DNA from: Dipylidium caninum
Lineage: Eukaryota; Platyhelminthes; Cestoda; Cyclophyllidea; Dipylidiidae
NCBI GenBank assembly: GCA_017562135.1
Contig: QEYB01000795.1
Coordinates: 122,784-186,783, forward strand
DNA length: 64,000 bases
Direction of reading: 5' to 3'
Position numbers and translations under genes: made by a program. The notes under the pieces are model-generated. The model had not been told where the DNA came from. It did no database searches and worked only from the letters and a program-made list of their open reading frames with translations. Shown piece after piece: positions 33,984 through 44,879 of this stretch. The number at the start of each line of letters is the position of its first letter. Position 1 is the stretch's first letter.

Positions 33984-34329
33984 GGCGTAAATCTCATCGA
34001 CTTCACATTGCGAATTTATAAGATCATTGAATTTATGGAAAAAATGGTGAAGGAGACTTTCAGACGGGATGCCGCAGTAGGCGAGGAAACATGGTTTCAC
34101 GTGAATTAGAAGAGTAATTCGAAGGCATCCTTGTCCACAGACATTTTAACGACGGTTTGATTTGCATTCGCATTTGGTTTTAGAAGCCTTCTAACCTGAC
34201 TGGAGGCAGCCGAAAATGGAAAACCAAACAATCAAAGAATTTCAAGCCATCGCCGTGAGGGCATAAAAGACCGTAACTAGGTGGTTCGTTTAGAATTAAA
34301 GTAGCATCAAGGATTAACCCTGTTAGCAG

Positions 34330-34482
34330 CATGTTATTCAGCATGTTACACCGACCTCATGCACTACGTGCCACCCGCAGCAAGGGCCGCTGTGGAGCAG
34401 GACTTCCTCGACTTCCAGGGGATGGTGGGCACCGTCACGAAGACCGTCGTGGTTATCGCGAACATCTTAATTCTGATGTTTG
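34330..34482 (+). CDS. Probable internal exon with a membrane segment
   Basis: Two acceptors lie 12 bases apart (GTTAGCAG ending 34329 and GTTATTCAG ending 34341), both in the same phase, so the exon is 153 or 141 bases. The donor is GTAATG at 34483. After two bases that complete a split codon the frame reads CYTDLMHYVPPAARAAVEQD, then FLDFQGMVGTVTKTVVVIAN, then ILILMF, one base into the next codon. The last 18 residues form a likely membrane helix preceded by an amphipathic segment. The pattern F-x-x-F..TV..N resembles by eye the second membrane helix of equilibrative nucleoside transporters (SLC29), but no diagnostic motif is present. Its entry phase fits the exon at 9968-10103. Confidence 0.42.
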
Positions 34483-34914
34483 GTAATGTCCTTTGTTTTT
34501 CGCTTTTTTTTCACGAATAAATTCGTAGGCAGAAAAGAAATGCGTCTGTAGTTTTTAACTTTCCGTGTGCCTAATTGGCGTGTTTCCCCACCCCGCTCGG
34601 AGAGTGAGAGCCCACTCTCGGGCCAAATTTGCGTTTCCTTCGAGACTTTCAATACTCTCTTGATCAGTTCACGCGGACGCACACTGTATGTGCTTGCGAC
34701 TGGCCCACGTTTCTTAATCCACCAGACTACTGAGTGTGATTCCAACACAACACCCGCACCAACGTTTCCTCACCTTCCATCCTTTGCTTCTATCGCCGCC
34801 CCACTTCACCTGTTCAGCTCACTCCCAGAGAAGCTCGAATTGGGTGAAATTTGAGTACCTTATAGGCCTAAAATCCTACACAAAGTAGGCAAGGAAATCT
34901 GTTCACTAACTGTT

Positions 34915-35184
34915 ATGCGCGAAATATTCAACGTAATTCATGTGGTGCAAGCTGTCCGTGGTCCGAGGGAGGCTTCGAGCAAGTGTCCATGCGAAATTAC
35001 GAATTATGGAGATGTAGTTTTTAACGCGGTCTTGGAAATCGTTGAAACTTGCTGTGTGAGCCAGTGTTGCCCCAATAAGTGGGATTCCGTTTGCGTCGTG
35101 CGGGCGCTAGAACCTCTGCTATCAATTGTTGTGTCCAACGCAGGAAACATCTCGCCTTCTCAACTGCAACTGCAAGTCGGGTGA
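34915..35184 (+). CDS. Possible Cys-rich ORF
   Basis: A 90-codon frame starting at ATG: MREIFNVIHVVQAVRGPREA, then SSKCPCEITNYGDVVFNAVL, then a Cys-rich ETCCVSQCCPNKWDSVCVV, and a Leu/Gln end. A donor-like GTGAGT overlaps the stop (AAGTCGG then GTGAGT at 35180). The Cys pattern matches no family I know, and there is no clear signal peptide. It could be a terminal ORF or chance. Confidence 0.2.
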   Translation: MREIFNVIHVVQAVRGPREASSKCPCEITNYGDVVFNAVLEIVETCCVSQCCPNKWDSVCVVRALEPLLSIVVSNAGNISPSQLQLQVG

Positions 35185-35689
35185 GTTCGAGCAGAGCACA
35201 CACTTGCAAATGAAGGAGTCGGTCGCCAACGCCGAGAGCAAGGAAAAGTTGCCGACTGCAGGTCATCCAGTCGTGTGAGTGCTCACTAGTCATCCATGTG
35301 TGATTCATCTTACCCGGTGATTTTTATTTGCGCTCGAAGTTCACTTGCTATGAGATCGACTTTCACAATTAACCACTCTGGCACCAATGAACCTCGTCAC
35401 TGGCCCTCGGACGCCATTTGCCTTGGGCCCTCATTCATCTGATTGTTCACCGTGGCATGATGAACTCCCCACTAGGAGGTCAGAACGGGGCTGCTGGTCG
35501 AGTGAATGCGGCTATCGGTGCGTGCATGTAGTTTTTTCGCCCTATCTATTCACCACCCCACAACGTGGCTCAACTTCTTTCCACTTTGTATCTCAATAGC
35601 ATACTCATTTTTTCACACGCTTACTCTGGAAGTAGTGGGGGCGAGAGTGCCCCACGGAAGAGGAGAATGAATGCCATCGCAGCAAAGCC

Positions 35690-36040
35690 GACTCTCATGG
35701 AACGTAGAGTTCATTTGTCGACTGTGACGTCGACGTCATGAGTAAAAAAAAAGCGACGTGGAAATGCTCCACGTCCTCTGAAAATCCTCTGCAGAGCGCA
35801 ATTGCCTCTATCGGAAGCCACGCGTTCAGTCGACATCAGCAGGTTCCTGTCATGACGCCTACTTCCACTGACGAGGCCTGCCCTCCTTTGCTTCCTGTTC
35901 CATGGGCTCAAGCAGGCGAAACACTTTGCCTCCCCATTTTCTGCACTGCCAAATCATCTGCGCCCCTGCTTCCTCAACAGACAGGGAATATTCAGCGTCG
36001 ATACACGCATTCCAAGCCAGTGGAGCCGTAAAGGTATGAG
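35690..36040 (-). repeat. Dispersed repeat B, copy 3 (reverse)
   Basis: Reverse complement of 2534-2900; 20 bases at 36003-36022 are identical to the complement of 2551-2570, and CATGGGCTCAAGCAG at 35901, GACTTCAAC/GACATCAGCAGGTTCC near 35835 and ATCCTCTGCAGAGC near 35782 also align. No frame is kept between copies. Confidence 0.75.
35725..35775. promoter_or_regulatory. Palindrome with CRE-like half-sites and adjacent hairpin
   Basis: TGACGTCGACGTCA at 35725-35738 is a perfect 14-bp palindrome with a TGACGT at each end. Seventeen bases on, GACGTGGA and TCCACGTC (35755-35775) form an 8-bp hairpin with 5-base loop and contain CACGT cores. TGACGT is the half-site of cAMP-response elements and CACGTG-like cores bind bHLH factors, but nothing here shows a promoter. 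Confidence 0.35.
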
Positions 36041-36142
36041 TTGTTCGATCTGCTCCGCGTCCTCTCCGACTATTATCTACTCGCACACCTTTTACTATTC
36101 GTTATACACATCATCACCTAGCCCAACAAAGATGTCACGTAA

Positions 36143-37122
36143 AACTTAGGAAGCAATTTTGCTTCTTCTTTGTGGAACAAAATTACTGTGTTGGAAGAAT
36201 GGTCAAAGGCCTGGAGCAATGCTTTACAACAACAAACTGACTTAGTTGTCTCTCACTTTGCTCTCTATGATTTGACAACTCTCGAACTGATGAGCTTCGA
36301 CGACAAAGGTTACAAGTCTACTCAGTAAACTATTTAATCTCCCTTTCAACGAACTCTGCGCCACAGTCCACGCATTATTAACTGTCACGCACGGAGGTTG
36401 ATGAAGATTTATGGTGAAAAACATTTTGGCAAATAGGAAGTATCGAGAATAGGCAAAATAAACACTCACAAAGGTAAAACACTGTCCCCGAAGAGTACGA
36501 TATAACTTGTGACTCCTGGCTATGCCTGCCTGTTTGGCTGGGGCAGGAAAGGTGGGAGTCAGCAACTGTTTTCACTGAAAGCCTCAAGTTGAACATTATG
36601 GCGTAGAGCGGCCTCCACGGAAGGACTATATTCACGGCCGCAAATGAGTCTATCAACTTATTTCTCGTGTCAGTATTTGTAGCATTCATGTCCATCCCAC
36701 CTTGCTAAATGTTCCTCGGGTGATGTTCAAAAAGAGCAGAAAATGCACACTTTGAGTGGGAGGGAAAATTTCCTCGCCACCAATCTGTGGCATGCAAAGA
36801 TAATTTAAATAAATCAGCTTTGCTGGCTGAAGATCGTGGAACCAGTAGTAGAAAAGAAGGCAAGAATTTTGACTTGACTGTAAATACCCTCACTAAAGGC
36901 TCGCTTGACGCTGACAATAACGCATGCGAAACGGTCATCCATGCAGTACATGGATTAAGCTAACCTTTCCTATGAAATAACATTTTACCCAACACTTACA
37001 TTTGTGCAGTGTTTCAGACAGTTTGGCGAAGAAGGGACAAGTGAAAAATCAAACATTCTTTCAACAATTGATGCGTTTGACCGAGTAATTAATTGATTGG
37101 CGTCTTTATAAGTATTTTTCCG
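36143..37122 (-). repeat. Dispersed repeat C, copy 2 (reverse)
   Basis: Inverted partner of 6064-7016. The two are closely similar end to end, differing mainly by single-base indels that shift every frame. The left flank here (36120-36143) and the right flank (37123 on) do not match the flanks of copy 1, so these are true ends of the shared block. Repeat E copy 1 begins within about 65 bases. Confidence 0.85.
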
Positions 37123-37184
37123 ACGACCTTCAACACTGTCACCGCTCTAAGAGGAGTCCATGGCAGGAAGGAAGGAAGGGGAAA

Positions 37185-38700
37185 GTGTGAGTAGCAGTTG
37201 ACAGATGACGATGTGGTTGAACGAACGATATTGTCAGTGCCACTCGAGTGTATCGTCGTTCGAGCAATTTTGCGTCGCCCGATAAGGATGTCGCCATTCT
37301 ATGACATCCTCTGGATAGCGACACGAAAAGTAGTAGCAGTCACATGTGAACGGAAGCGTCAACGAGAGTCCGTTGCTGCAAGCACACATTACCGCACGCA
37401 TTTGCATACGCCTGATTTTAATTTACGTCAAGGTTGAGTGAAGTGGAAGGTGAAATTCAGGAGGCCTTTAAAAACTGCAGGGGAGAATTCAAAGGGAAGA
37501 AGTAGCAGAAGTGGAGAAGCGAGGCAATCACTAGGAGTGAGAGAGAAGTCGTTAAATTTCGCATTACGTAGAGAGGAAGCAGGGCCGATGACACAATCGT
37601 TTCACCCTAGCGACATATGTGTGTGCGATTAAAGCTAGTCCGCCCAACCACAGTTGAATGCCATCAACCTCCTTCCCGAAGAGGTTAGAGGACGCCACCC
37701 ACACATGACATCAATCCCCACTCGGACGACCTAACAGACTAGTGTGGACGAGTATGAGTGCGTATTTGCCAATTTTCCTTATTTCGGTAGTGAAATTCTG
37801 ATTTGGTGGGTGAGGAAGAGATCTTCGCAGGAAAAGTGGAGGCAGTTAAGTCGACATAATTTTTACCATAATGGCTTTCTCTTGCCCTAATGAAAAGCTT
37901 ACGTTTTTCTTCAGACATTTCTTTTCTGCTTAACTCCTGTTTTGTGCTCAGAATTTCTGTTTATATACGTTCTGAGCGGTCAGTTGAAACCGTTTGAATG
38001 TGATGAAGACCGCCCCTCGGTCATTTGATTACTCCTTGAAATTAAGGTTGTTTCCGTTGGGAGACGGGCCTACAGCAGAATATATCGTCAGTGGCGAGGG
38101 AAATTGGTCAGCAATTAGCCAGAAACATCCTCTCCAATCGCAAAACCAGTCCCCTCGTCGCCTTCCCTCCAACCGATTTTATAGCCCCAATGTGAGTGCA
38201 GTTCACTGCAACTCGTCTTCCGACCAACTGCAAGTCATCCACTCGCTGAATACGCCTCGAACGTCCCACCGAAGCTCACGCGGTGACCTGTCAGCCGATA
38301 AGAGGATGGAAAGTGTCTTTCCTGCGTCGTCCACATACTCTGCATTCCAAATACCGCTTCGAATGCCCTTCATTCTGACACATTTGCCGAGTTGATGTGT
38401 CTGAGTTTCTCAACGTTATCCTTCCAGAATGCCTTGGGAGCACACGTCGTCGTCTTCGGAAATTAAGGTTTCCCCTTAGAATCGTCAAAGACCATTTCTC
38501 TCGTTGATGTGCGCACCCGAGAGAAGTGTGGTTGGACGAGTATTTGTTCTGCGGTGAGGGGAATAAGGCAGCGTTTAGCAAGTTCGAAATCATCACTAAG
38601 GCGATGTCACGCTCAGTGGCCTTACAATATCGAGTGACATCCTGAAAGTGATGGTTGAAGATGGGTGGAAAGTTTGGACAGAATAGTTGGTCGCTGACTG
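37185..38700 (+). repeat. Dispersed repeat E, copy 1
   Basis: Matches 57620-58680 (same strand, from about 37430 on) and 40060-41250 (reverse). Anchors are ATATTGTCAGTGCC (37228), GTGAACGGAAGCGTCAA (37346), CCCAACCACAGTTGAATGCC (37643), GGTGAGGAAGAGATC (37808), CAGTTGAAACCGTT (37981), CCAACCGATTTTATAG (38169) and CACGCGGTGACC (38277). Similarity by eye is 65-75%. The part beyond about 38400 is supported only by the weak match to copy 2. No transposition protein is visible. Confidence 0.75.
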
Positions 38701-38709
38701 ACCACAACT

Positions 38710-40055
38710 CATTGCCTTCATCGTGAGAGGCGGTGCAGTAGTTTGGCCCTCGCGTTTGGGAAACGATGGAAGGTGAAAATGAAGAGCTGAGTGAGCTTAT
38801 TCCTTCTTCTCCATGTTATTTAATCGTGTGTTTGATAAATGGAGGACGACGAAATATTTCGAGTCGTGTACTCAAGAAATGATGAAACTAACACTGTTTG
38901 ACAAGCTGACCGGTTCGTTAGTTAGACAGAGTCGATGGTGTGATTTGAACCCTCATGTTCGACAAATGCATCTCCTCCCACCCTTTCACTCCAAACCCTA
39001 AAAAATGGTCAAATCAGTGGAATTTCTAAGGGTGATCGTTAGCGTCCTCGAACCTATGACTTTGTGCGTTAGATGAGGTGGAGACAAGCTCGCGTACACA
39101 TCTTGTTGCCGTTTCCGATCCTGTCTCAAGTTGATTGGCACGGGAGTCACTTGTCTCTGGCATTGGTGGAACCCATGGTGCTGATGGGCTGGGTGAGAAG
39201 GCGGATCCTTGTACCTAAGCGTCATCCTCACAATGGTGTCTTAGCAAACGAGTAGTCTTGACAATTCGGCGTTGAACATGCGTCCTCAGAGAAAACCTGC
39301 TCATTATTACGCGACATTTGGTACTCATAGACCAGAAGGGAAGAACGGCTGACTCTCAACTGGTCACACGACTAACCGTAGGGTCTGTGGTTGTAACCGT
39401 CATCCCCGTCAGGGAGCCATGGAGCTACGAATACACCCGTCATGAATTCTCATTGTGTGCTGCGTACAAACGTCCCATAGCATCGCATGTGAATGGGGTG
39501 TGAGATGTCTCGATGAGAGAAAGTCGACTGCTAGTCGTGGCTCTCGAGGTCGACCTCACAATGTCATCCAAAATTACTTTCAACTCAGCTTGTCATGTTT
39601 CATCTCGTTTCCTCCAAGTATGATCTACGCTGCTTTTGTCCGAAAGTCGGTATTTCGTTTTGTTATGCAAGATTTTTTGGGTGTACCTGTTGTCGCTAAA
39701 CGCCTTAAGGAATGCGCGTTTTCTTGAAGAGTTTCTTTCCATCTCATGCTTTCCACCAAACATGGCTTATTGAGGAATTATGCTGCCGCTACTCTCGGCG
39801 AACGGAATGAGTGGAGGCTAGTCACCAACCAGCTATTCTGTCTCAACTGTCAACCCATTTCCACACGAGCACCTACGAGATGTCACTCATCATGGCGATC
39901 ATAGACGAACGAGAGGCAGCCCATCTGTGCGTGGAATCTCAACCAAGTCTGATTCACTCCTCTCGGTGCACAGAAATAGTAGTGTTATCTCAATTCCCAA
40001 GAGGACATCACTCGAGTCAACTTAATGATTAGAGAGATGCAAGGCATATTTTTGG
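38710..40055. other. Spacer between inverted E copies, no gene
   Basis: Short frames only. A perfect 12-bp palindrome GAGGTCGACCTC lies at 39546-39557. Confidence 0.4.
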
Positions 40056-40059
40056 CAGG

Positions 40060-41250
40060 CGATCAAGGCAAGCGAGGAAAAGCACGCCAACCCCAAGCGG
40101 ATGGATGGTCACCGTGTGAAAGTCGGTCTGGCGTGCGAGCAGGGATCAGTGGGTGAATGAATTGCGGTTTGGTGAGCTCAACTTAGGAAAAAGTCTTTCC
40201 GTGGAAGAGTTGCAGTTAAGTGGACTCAACACAAAACTATAAAAAATCGGTTGAGAAGGGTGGCACGGGCTGACTGTCCTCGCAAGGTGGAGAGTGCGTA
40301 CTCGCTGACCAGCATTTTGCCTTCGGCTGTTGGCCATTGACGGAATCTTCTACTGTCGGAATCTCTACCAGATAAAGACAACCACCGCCCCGAAGAGTTT
40401 ATCAGACGAAAATAGCGTCAGTCTTTATCCTATACCAACGGTTTCAACTCGCCGACAGGATCGTGGGTACGAAAAATTCTGCACACAAAATAGGGCCAGA
40501 AAAGGGGAATAACCTTCGATAAAAGTATCTTTTCTTCGAGGTAACAGAAAGCGATTTCGAAGTGAATTATGCCGGCTAAGTGCCCTCCACTTCTTTCACA
40601 GATCTCCTCCCTCGCCTCGCAAAACCCTTTTTTTAGAATGAGCCCTTTTGGAAAGTCGGCAGGATGAAGAGAATTGGCGACTTAGTACTCACACCCTTTT
40701 CCACATTGGCCTGTTTAAATCGTCGAGTGGGTTTGATGTGCATGTGTAAGTGGCGTTCAACTGCGGTTGGACGAGGAATACTTCGATCGCACACATCATG
40801 AGTTGGTAGAGTGAAATGAGGTTGTGTCATCGGTTCTCCTTCCTCTCCATGTAATGCGGACTTCAGCGATTTCTTTTACATCCGCAGTTAATACCTCGCT
40901 TCCTCAAAATCACCCCCGCATTTCCGCGAGGTGCCGTTTGAATTTTCTTCCCCTTCCTCTGCCCCTTCCGCTTCACCTCACCTCGACTATAATCGAAAGT
41001 TGGCGAATGTGCGCAGCTTCACAGTATTTGGTTAATGCGTGCTTGCAGCTACGGGCTCTCTCATTGACACTTCCGTTCACGTGCCATTGAAAATCATCAG
41101 AAAGTTTCGCGTCGGTTTTAATGGGGATGTCATGGAATAACGATATCCTCAGGCGACGCAAAATTGTTCGGAACGATGAACACTCGGTAGGCACTGACAA
41201 TATGTCGTTCAACATATCGTCAGCTATTAACTGCAACCTATACATCTGGA
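40060..41250 (-). repeat. Dispersed repeat E, copy 3 (reverse)
   Basis: Reverse complement of E copy 1 over about 1.2 kb with every anchor in the same order, for example the complement of ACATATTGTCAGTGCC near 41195, of GTGAACGGAAGTGTCAA near 41065, of CCAACCGCAGTTGAA near 40755, and of CAACCGATTTTTTATAG near 40240. With copy 1 it forms an inverted pair with a 1.4-kb spacer. Confidence 0.76.
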
Positions 41251-41254
41251 CATA

Positions 41255-42105
41255 GTGCTTCCTGTCACGGACCACCCGTGCTGGCGAATGGACTCAACTG
41301 GTAAACCACAACTCTGTGCATATGATTGTCCCCATTACATACGCAAAGGAAAAGCTTGCGCAGCTCAAAATCGTCTTGTGTGGGCGCAAAGATGTCGTCA
41401 AGTCAGATTGTGTGCCGGAGCATGAGACAGATCTTTGCAGATGTTGAGAAGTACTAGATTATAAGAGCTGCCTGGGGTTGAAAGGCTTCAAGGCTCTCTC
41501 ATCCCTTAACCGATCACAGTACATGTCGACAATTTATTACATAAGCCTCAGTCCACGCCTCTGAAGATGCTCCCTGTAGACCGCGTAGCTGGGGGGAAGA
41601 TGGTCTAGTCAATTGCATCGGCTGTCGCAATTCGGCAGACTTCACTTACAGGCATACCAGCACGAGACGCAGTCCACTGAAAAGAGTAGGCGTCAGACCA
41701 GGCTCCTCTTGCCATGCCGCATTGCGTGTGTCTCCTCGTAGCCCTTTTGCATGCCATTGCGTGGGCACATCTCTACAGTCTACGTAATTCGTAGTGATGT
41801 TGAACAGTCGCAGGGGACACAAGCTTTCCTAGCCTGAACTTGATGCCACAGTACGTAGCCTAATGAATGTTTGTCCTCCAGCATGATGTCTCGTCACCCG
41901 TGTCTTATAGTGAGAGAAAGTTAGGTTTCGATGTGGCGAATGGTGTGTAGTGTCGCGCCAAGAGGCCACAGTTTTTCTAGTGGAGGATAGAACAAAGAGA
42001 GTGAGATTATGACAGACTCGAAAACATTTTCGTATTACATAGGGCCTTAGGGGGCGGTTTTATGACTGCAGTACTCCTAATCTAGGATATCTCACGCGAC
42101 GAACT
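41255..42105. other. No supported gene
   Basis: No open frame of note and no self-match; stops are frequent in all frames. Confidence 0.45.
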
Positions 42106-42109
42106 GACA

Positions 42110-42470
42110 GAGAAGTTGTGGAAGACTGAATCGGTGACTATAAGTTGTAACCATAAGGCAGTCCAATCGACCCGATGAGATAAGGAGATAGGATGGAGGC
42201 CGTAAGACCTCGGATGAAGACAAGGCAGGAGGCAATGTGGTTACAGATGAGCACGAAGCGTTATTGACTCAACATTTCCAAGTAGTCCCTTTTTGTCTCC
42301 CTCCCTCATTTCCTCCCTCTATGCTTCGCGCCGAGTCAACGACGTTGAGGTATGAATGTTCACACACAACTGTTATTGAAGTTGGGCACTTCATTTACTC
42401 TTTCACCTTCATTTGCTCTCAAATGAATGTAATAGGAGGGAAGAGCAGTGTGAGAAGCAACTGAATTTAC
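42110..42470 (+). repeat. Dispersed repeat G, copy 2
   Basis: Partner of 30870-31290. Besides the CCGTAAGACCTCGG mark, the CTCCCTCCCTCATTTCC tract at 42298 and CGAGTCAACGACGTTGAGG at 42332 align. Confidence 0.72.
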
Positions 42471-42596
42471 TCGAATAGTCCGCCTAGAGCGAAACAAAGC
42501 AGAGAAGACTGGAGCCAACCAGAGAAGACGAAACGAAAAAAGTCGGATAAGGAAGAGCGATCAAGCTTGTCTTCTTCTTCCTCTTCTTCAACGAAG

Positions 42597-42820
42597 ATAA
42601 AATCATTGTCAACATCGGCACTGCGAGTTACCAATGTGATGGCCTCAACGATGATGTCTCATTTGAAAAGGAAATGTTCGACCAGGCGTTCCATGAGAAA
42701 GACAGAGATGGAGATGCGACGAGGTCTGGCAGTACTGGCTATGAAGGGAATATTAGGTTAACGAATTACAAACGACTAAGCCTTCAAATCAACCTACAAT
42801 TCAGTCAGTTAGTCGGTTAG
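42597..42820 (+). CDS. Possible exon, acidic Gly/Asp-rich
   Basis: A CTTCTTCTTCCTCTTCTTC tract followed by AACGAAG gives an acceptor ending at 42596. The frame then reads KIIVNIGTASYQCDGLNDDV, then SFEKEMFDQAFHEKDRDGDA, then TRSGSTGYEGNIR, and stays open to a TAG at 42818; a weak donor (GTTAAC) starts at 42757. The acidic, Asp/Gly-rich middle is well composed and unlike its surroundings. The entry phase fits the 34330-34482 exon, but that has a one in three chance. The middle (DQAFHEKDRDGDA) loosely recalls a calcium-binding EF-hand start, without a complete loop, so I do not call one. Confidence 0.3.
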
Positions 42821-42829
42821 TCAACAAGC

Positions 42830-43990
42830 ACCACTGCCACAGTCACCCACCCTTCGACTGTAAAATCACCTCTCCACTGACCAGGAGGCTCAGCCTCTCT
42901 CACTTCAATCAGAACACAAAGTGAAAGAAAGGCTGTTGATTAGCAAAACGTTCACCTACTGAGACTAGTTGACAACCAACACTCGTTCGCTTCAGAAGTC
43001 TCAGACATGAGTTGGCGTGGGTGAGTGGTCTGAGGTCCCAGCAAAACATGTTCGAAGTGTTAACTCCACTATAACCCTACTCTAATCCATGATCTTTTCG
43101 AAACTGCACAGAGGATTTGCACTGCTGAATAGACGACACTACTATGGCGTTGCTATTTCGTGCACACCCTAACACTTACGGAATACAGGAAAAAGCATGC
43201 ACTCATCCAACAAACGTCAACATCTAACTCGCCTGTACACAAATGAAGCCTCCGACTCGAAAGTAGAGACCAAACAAGCCTAGAGAAACAGCAATGTGAG
43301 GTTTGTGCGCTGATGTACACAGGACTTGTAACCAGTCGCAGACCATTCAAGTCCACCCTTCCCATAACCTCTCCACTTCGGCTTCCACTTCCTCATCCAG
43401 TTTGCGTTCATGTTCTCTCCGACACCCCTACTTCCATGTCTTACCTTCATGCAATTTGTCATCAATTAACCAACCTCCAGGCTTCACGAAATGCACCTCT
43501 TCACCACCAACACACCGGGCCACTCGACCACTCTTCGGACGACGGTGAGTTAAAGTGGCTTAGAAAGTGAAATGCTGCTCTGTAGTGTGTGGGCTGTGGA
43601 TTCTGTTTTTCACTCTCTCTGCCATGGAACCTTCTCTTCACTTGGTCACAAGTTCCCGCCACGCACTATAGCAATGCTACTTTATAGAAAAATCATGTTT
43701 GATTGGTAGTTTTGGCCCAACATTTAATAGTGCTAAGAATAATTTTTTTAGTGGTTTACTACACACTCCCGTCCAACCTGGTGGATATTTGCCTCGTGCC
43801 ACAACGCTGGTCGTCAGGGAGCTTCACGAAGACACAGGTAGAGCAGCCGCGAAGGGAGACGAAAGTCGTTTAAAATAGAGATGGAAGTTCAACTTAGTGA
43901 ACAGACATTTAATTCCTGCTCATCGTTGACAGGGACTCAGGCCACTTGATTTCCCAATTTACTTGGCACGATTGAGTAGGCGATTTCACC
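42830..43990. other. No supported gene
   Basis: Short frames only; 43300-43570 is open in two + frames because it is pyrimidine-rich. A donor-like GTGAGT occurs at 43541. Confidence 0.35.
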
Positions 43991-43999
43991 GACCTTGAT

Positions 44000-44870
44000 G
44001 TGGACTGTGCACCACAGATTTTCGCTGCCATGAGAGGCGGCGTTAAACAAGAACCGTTGCCCTGCGGCGTGGGTGAGAGCGGCAACTCGGTTGGCCTCGA
44101 CGGCATGTGGGGGTCACCTAGTTGCCACTTGGCATTGAGTGGCGGTCTGGCAGCCTCACATCCGAATCTGCTGAGCCATAGTGAATGCTCGTGTCAGATG
44201 TGTTTGACTGTGCGACCCCAAATCAGCTCAGCAAAATGTGCAAGGATTTTGAACGCCGACGAACCCTTCTAAGCGTCGACAATTTCCTGCGGTGAGGTTG
44301 GCGCGGTACCCGGATGATTTCGTTGTATAATCTGGTGTTTCTATCCCGATGGCGACGACCAAATATTTCTTCCGTGATGTGTCACTTTCGTTCATCCAAA
44401 TTCCAACAAAATCTGGAGCGACTTTTGACCTTCTCCGCACCTGCAATTCTCCTGTGAAGTTCGATTTTACGCATGCCTTCGCGATTCGTAACCGATTGGC
44501 ATGCGAGGAAGACGCGTCCGACGCCACTACGATGCTGGCGTGGCCGCGTGTCACGCCTGTCTCTGTCATAGCCAATAACCCCTCTACTCCGCTGCCGGCT
44601 TAGGCAGATTCGGCAATGACCACTGCTGTTGGCATGGCCTCTGACTTGCATTTGCTCTCCTACACCTTGCATTGCCCACATCCTCGACCCTCCTGCTGTC
44701 CGTTACTTCGGCCAACTTTGTCCAAATTGCCTCAGGACCTACACCGAGTCGAACCGTGGAGGGTTGGAACACGGCGCAGTCTGATGCTATTCAGGTCGAA
44801 AGTGACTACCGAAACGGTCACGCTTGATGCGGCTTCACGTCAAGATAAACTCGCCGCTTAAACGTCAAAG
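44000..44870. other. G+C-rich island, open in several frames
   Basis: Noticeably richer in G+C and CG dinucleotides than its flanks, and stop-poor on both strands. Candidate frames are + 44349-44603 (MATTKYFFRDVSLSFIQIPT...), and - 44228-44575 (ends near GYRANLTAGNCRRLEG). Both look acceptable and no splice site chooses between them. It could be a real single-exon fragment, an old insert, or an unmethylated regulatory island. Confidence 0.3.
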
Positions 44871-44879
44871 CTCTTACAT

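Noticed and set aside
9968..34482. Firm assignment to equilibrative nucleoside transporters
   Set aside because: Only a loose F..F..TV..N pattern in one helix; the first-helix motif (PWN) was not found between 10.1 and 34.3 kb.
44228..44681. Two overlapping - strand ORFs at the G+C-rich island
   Set aside because: Three frames are open over the same DNA with similar quality, so none can be preferred.
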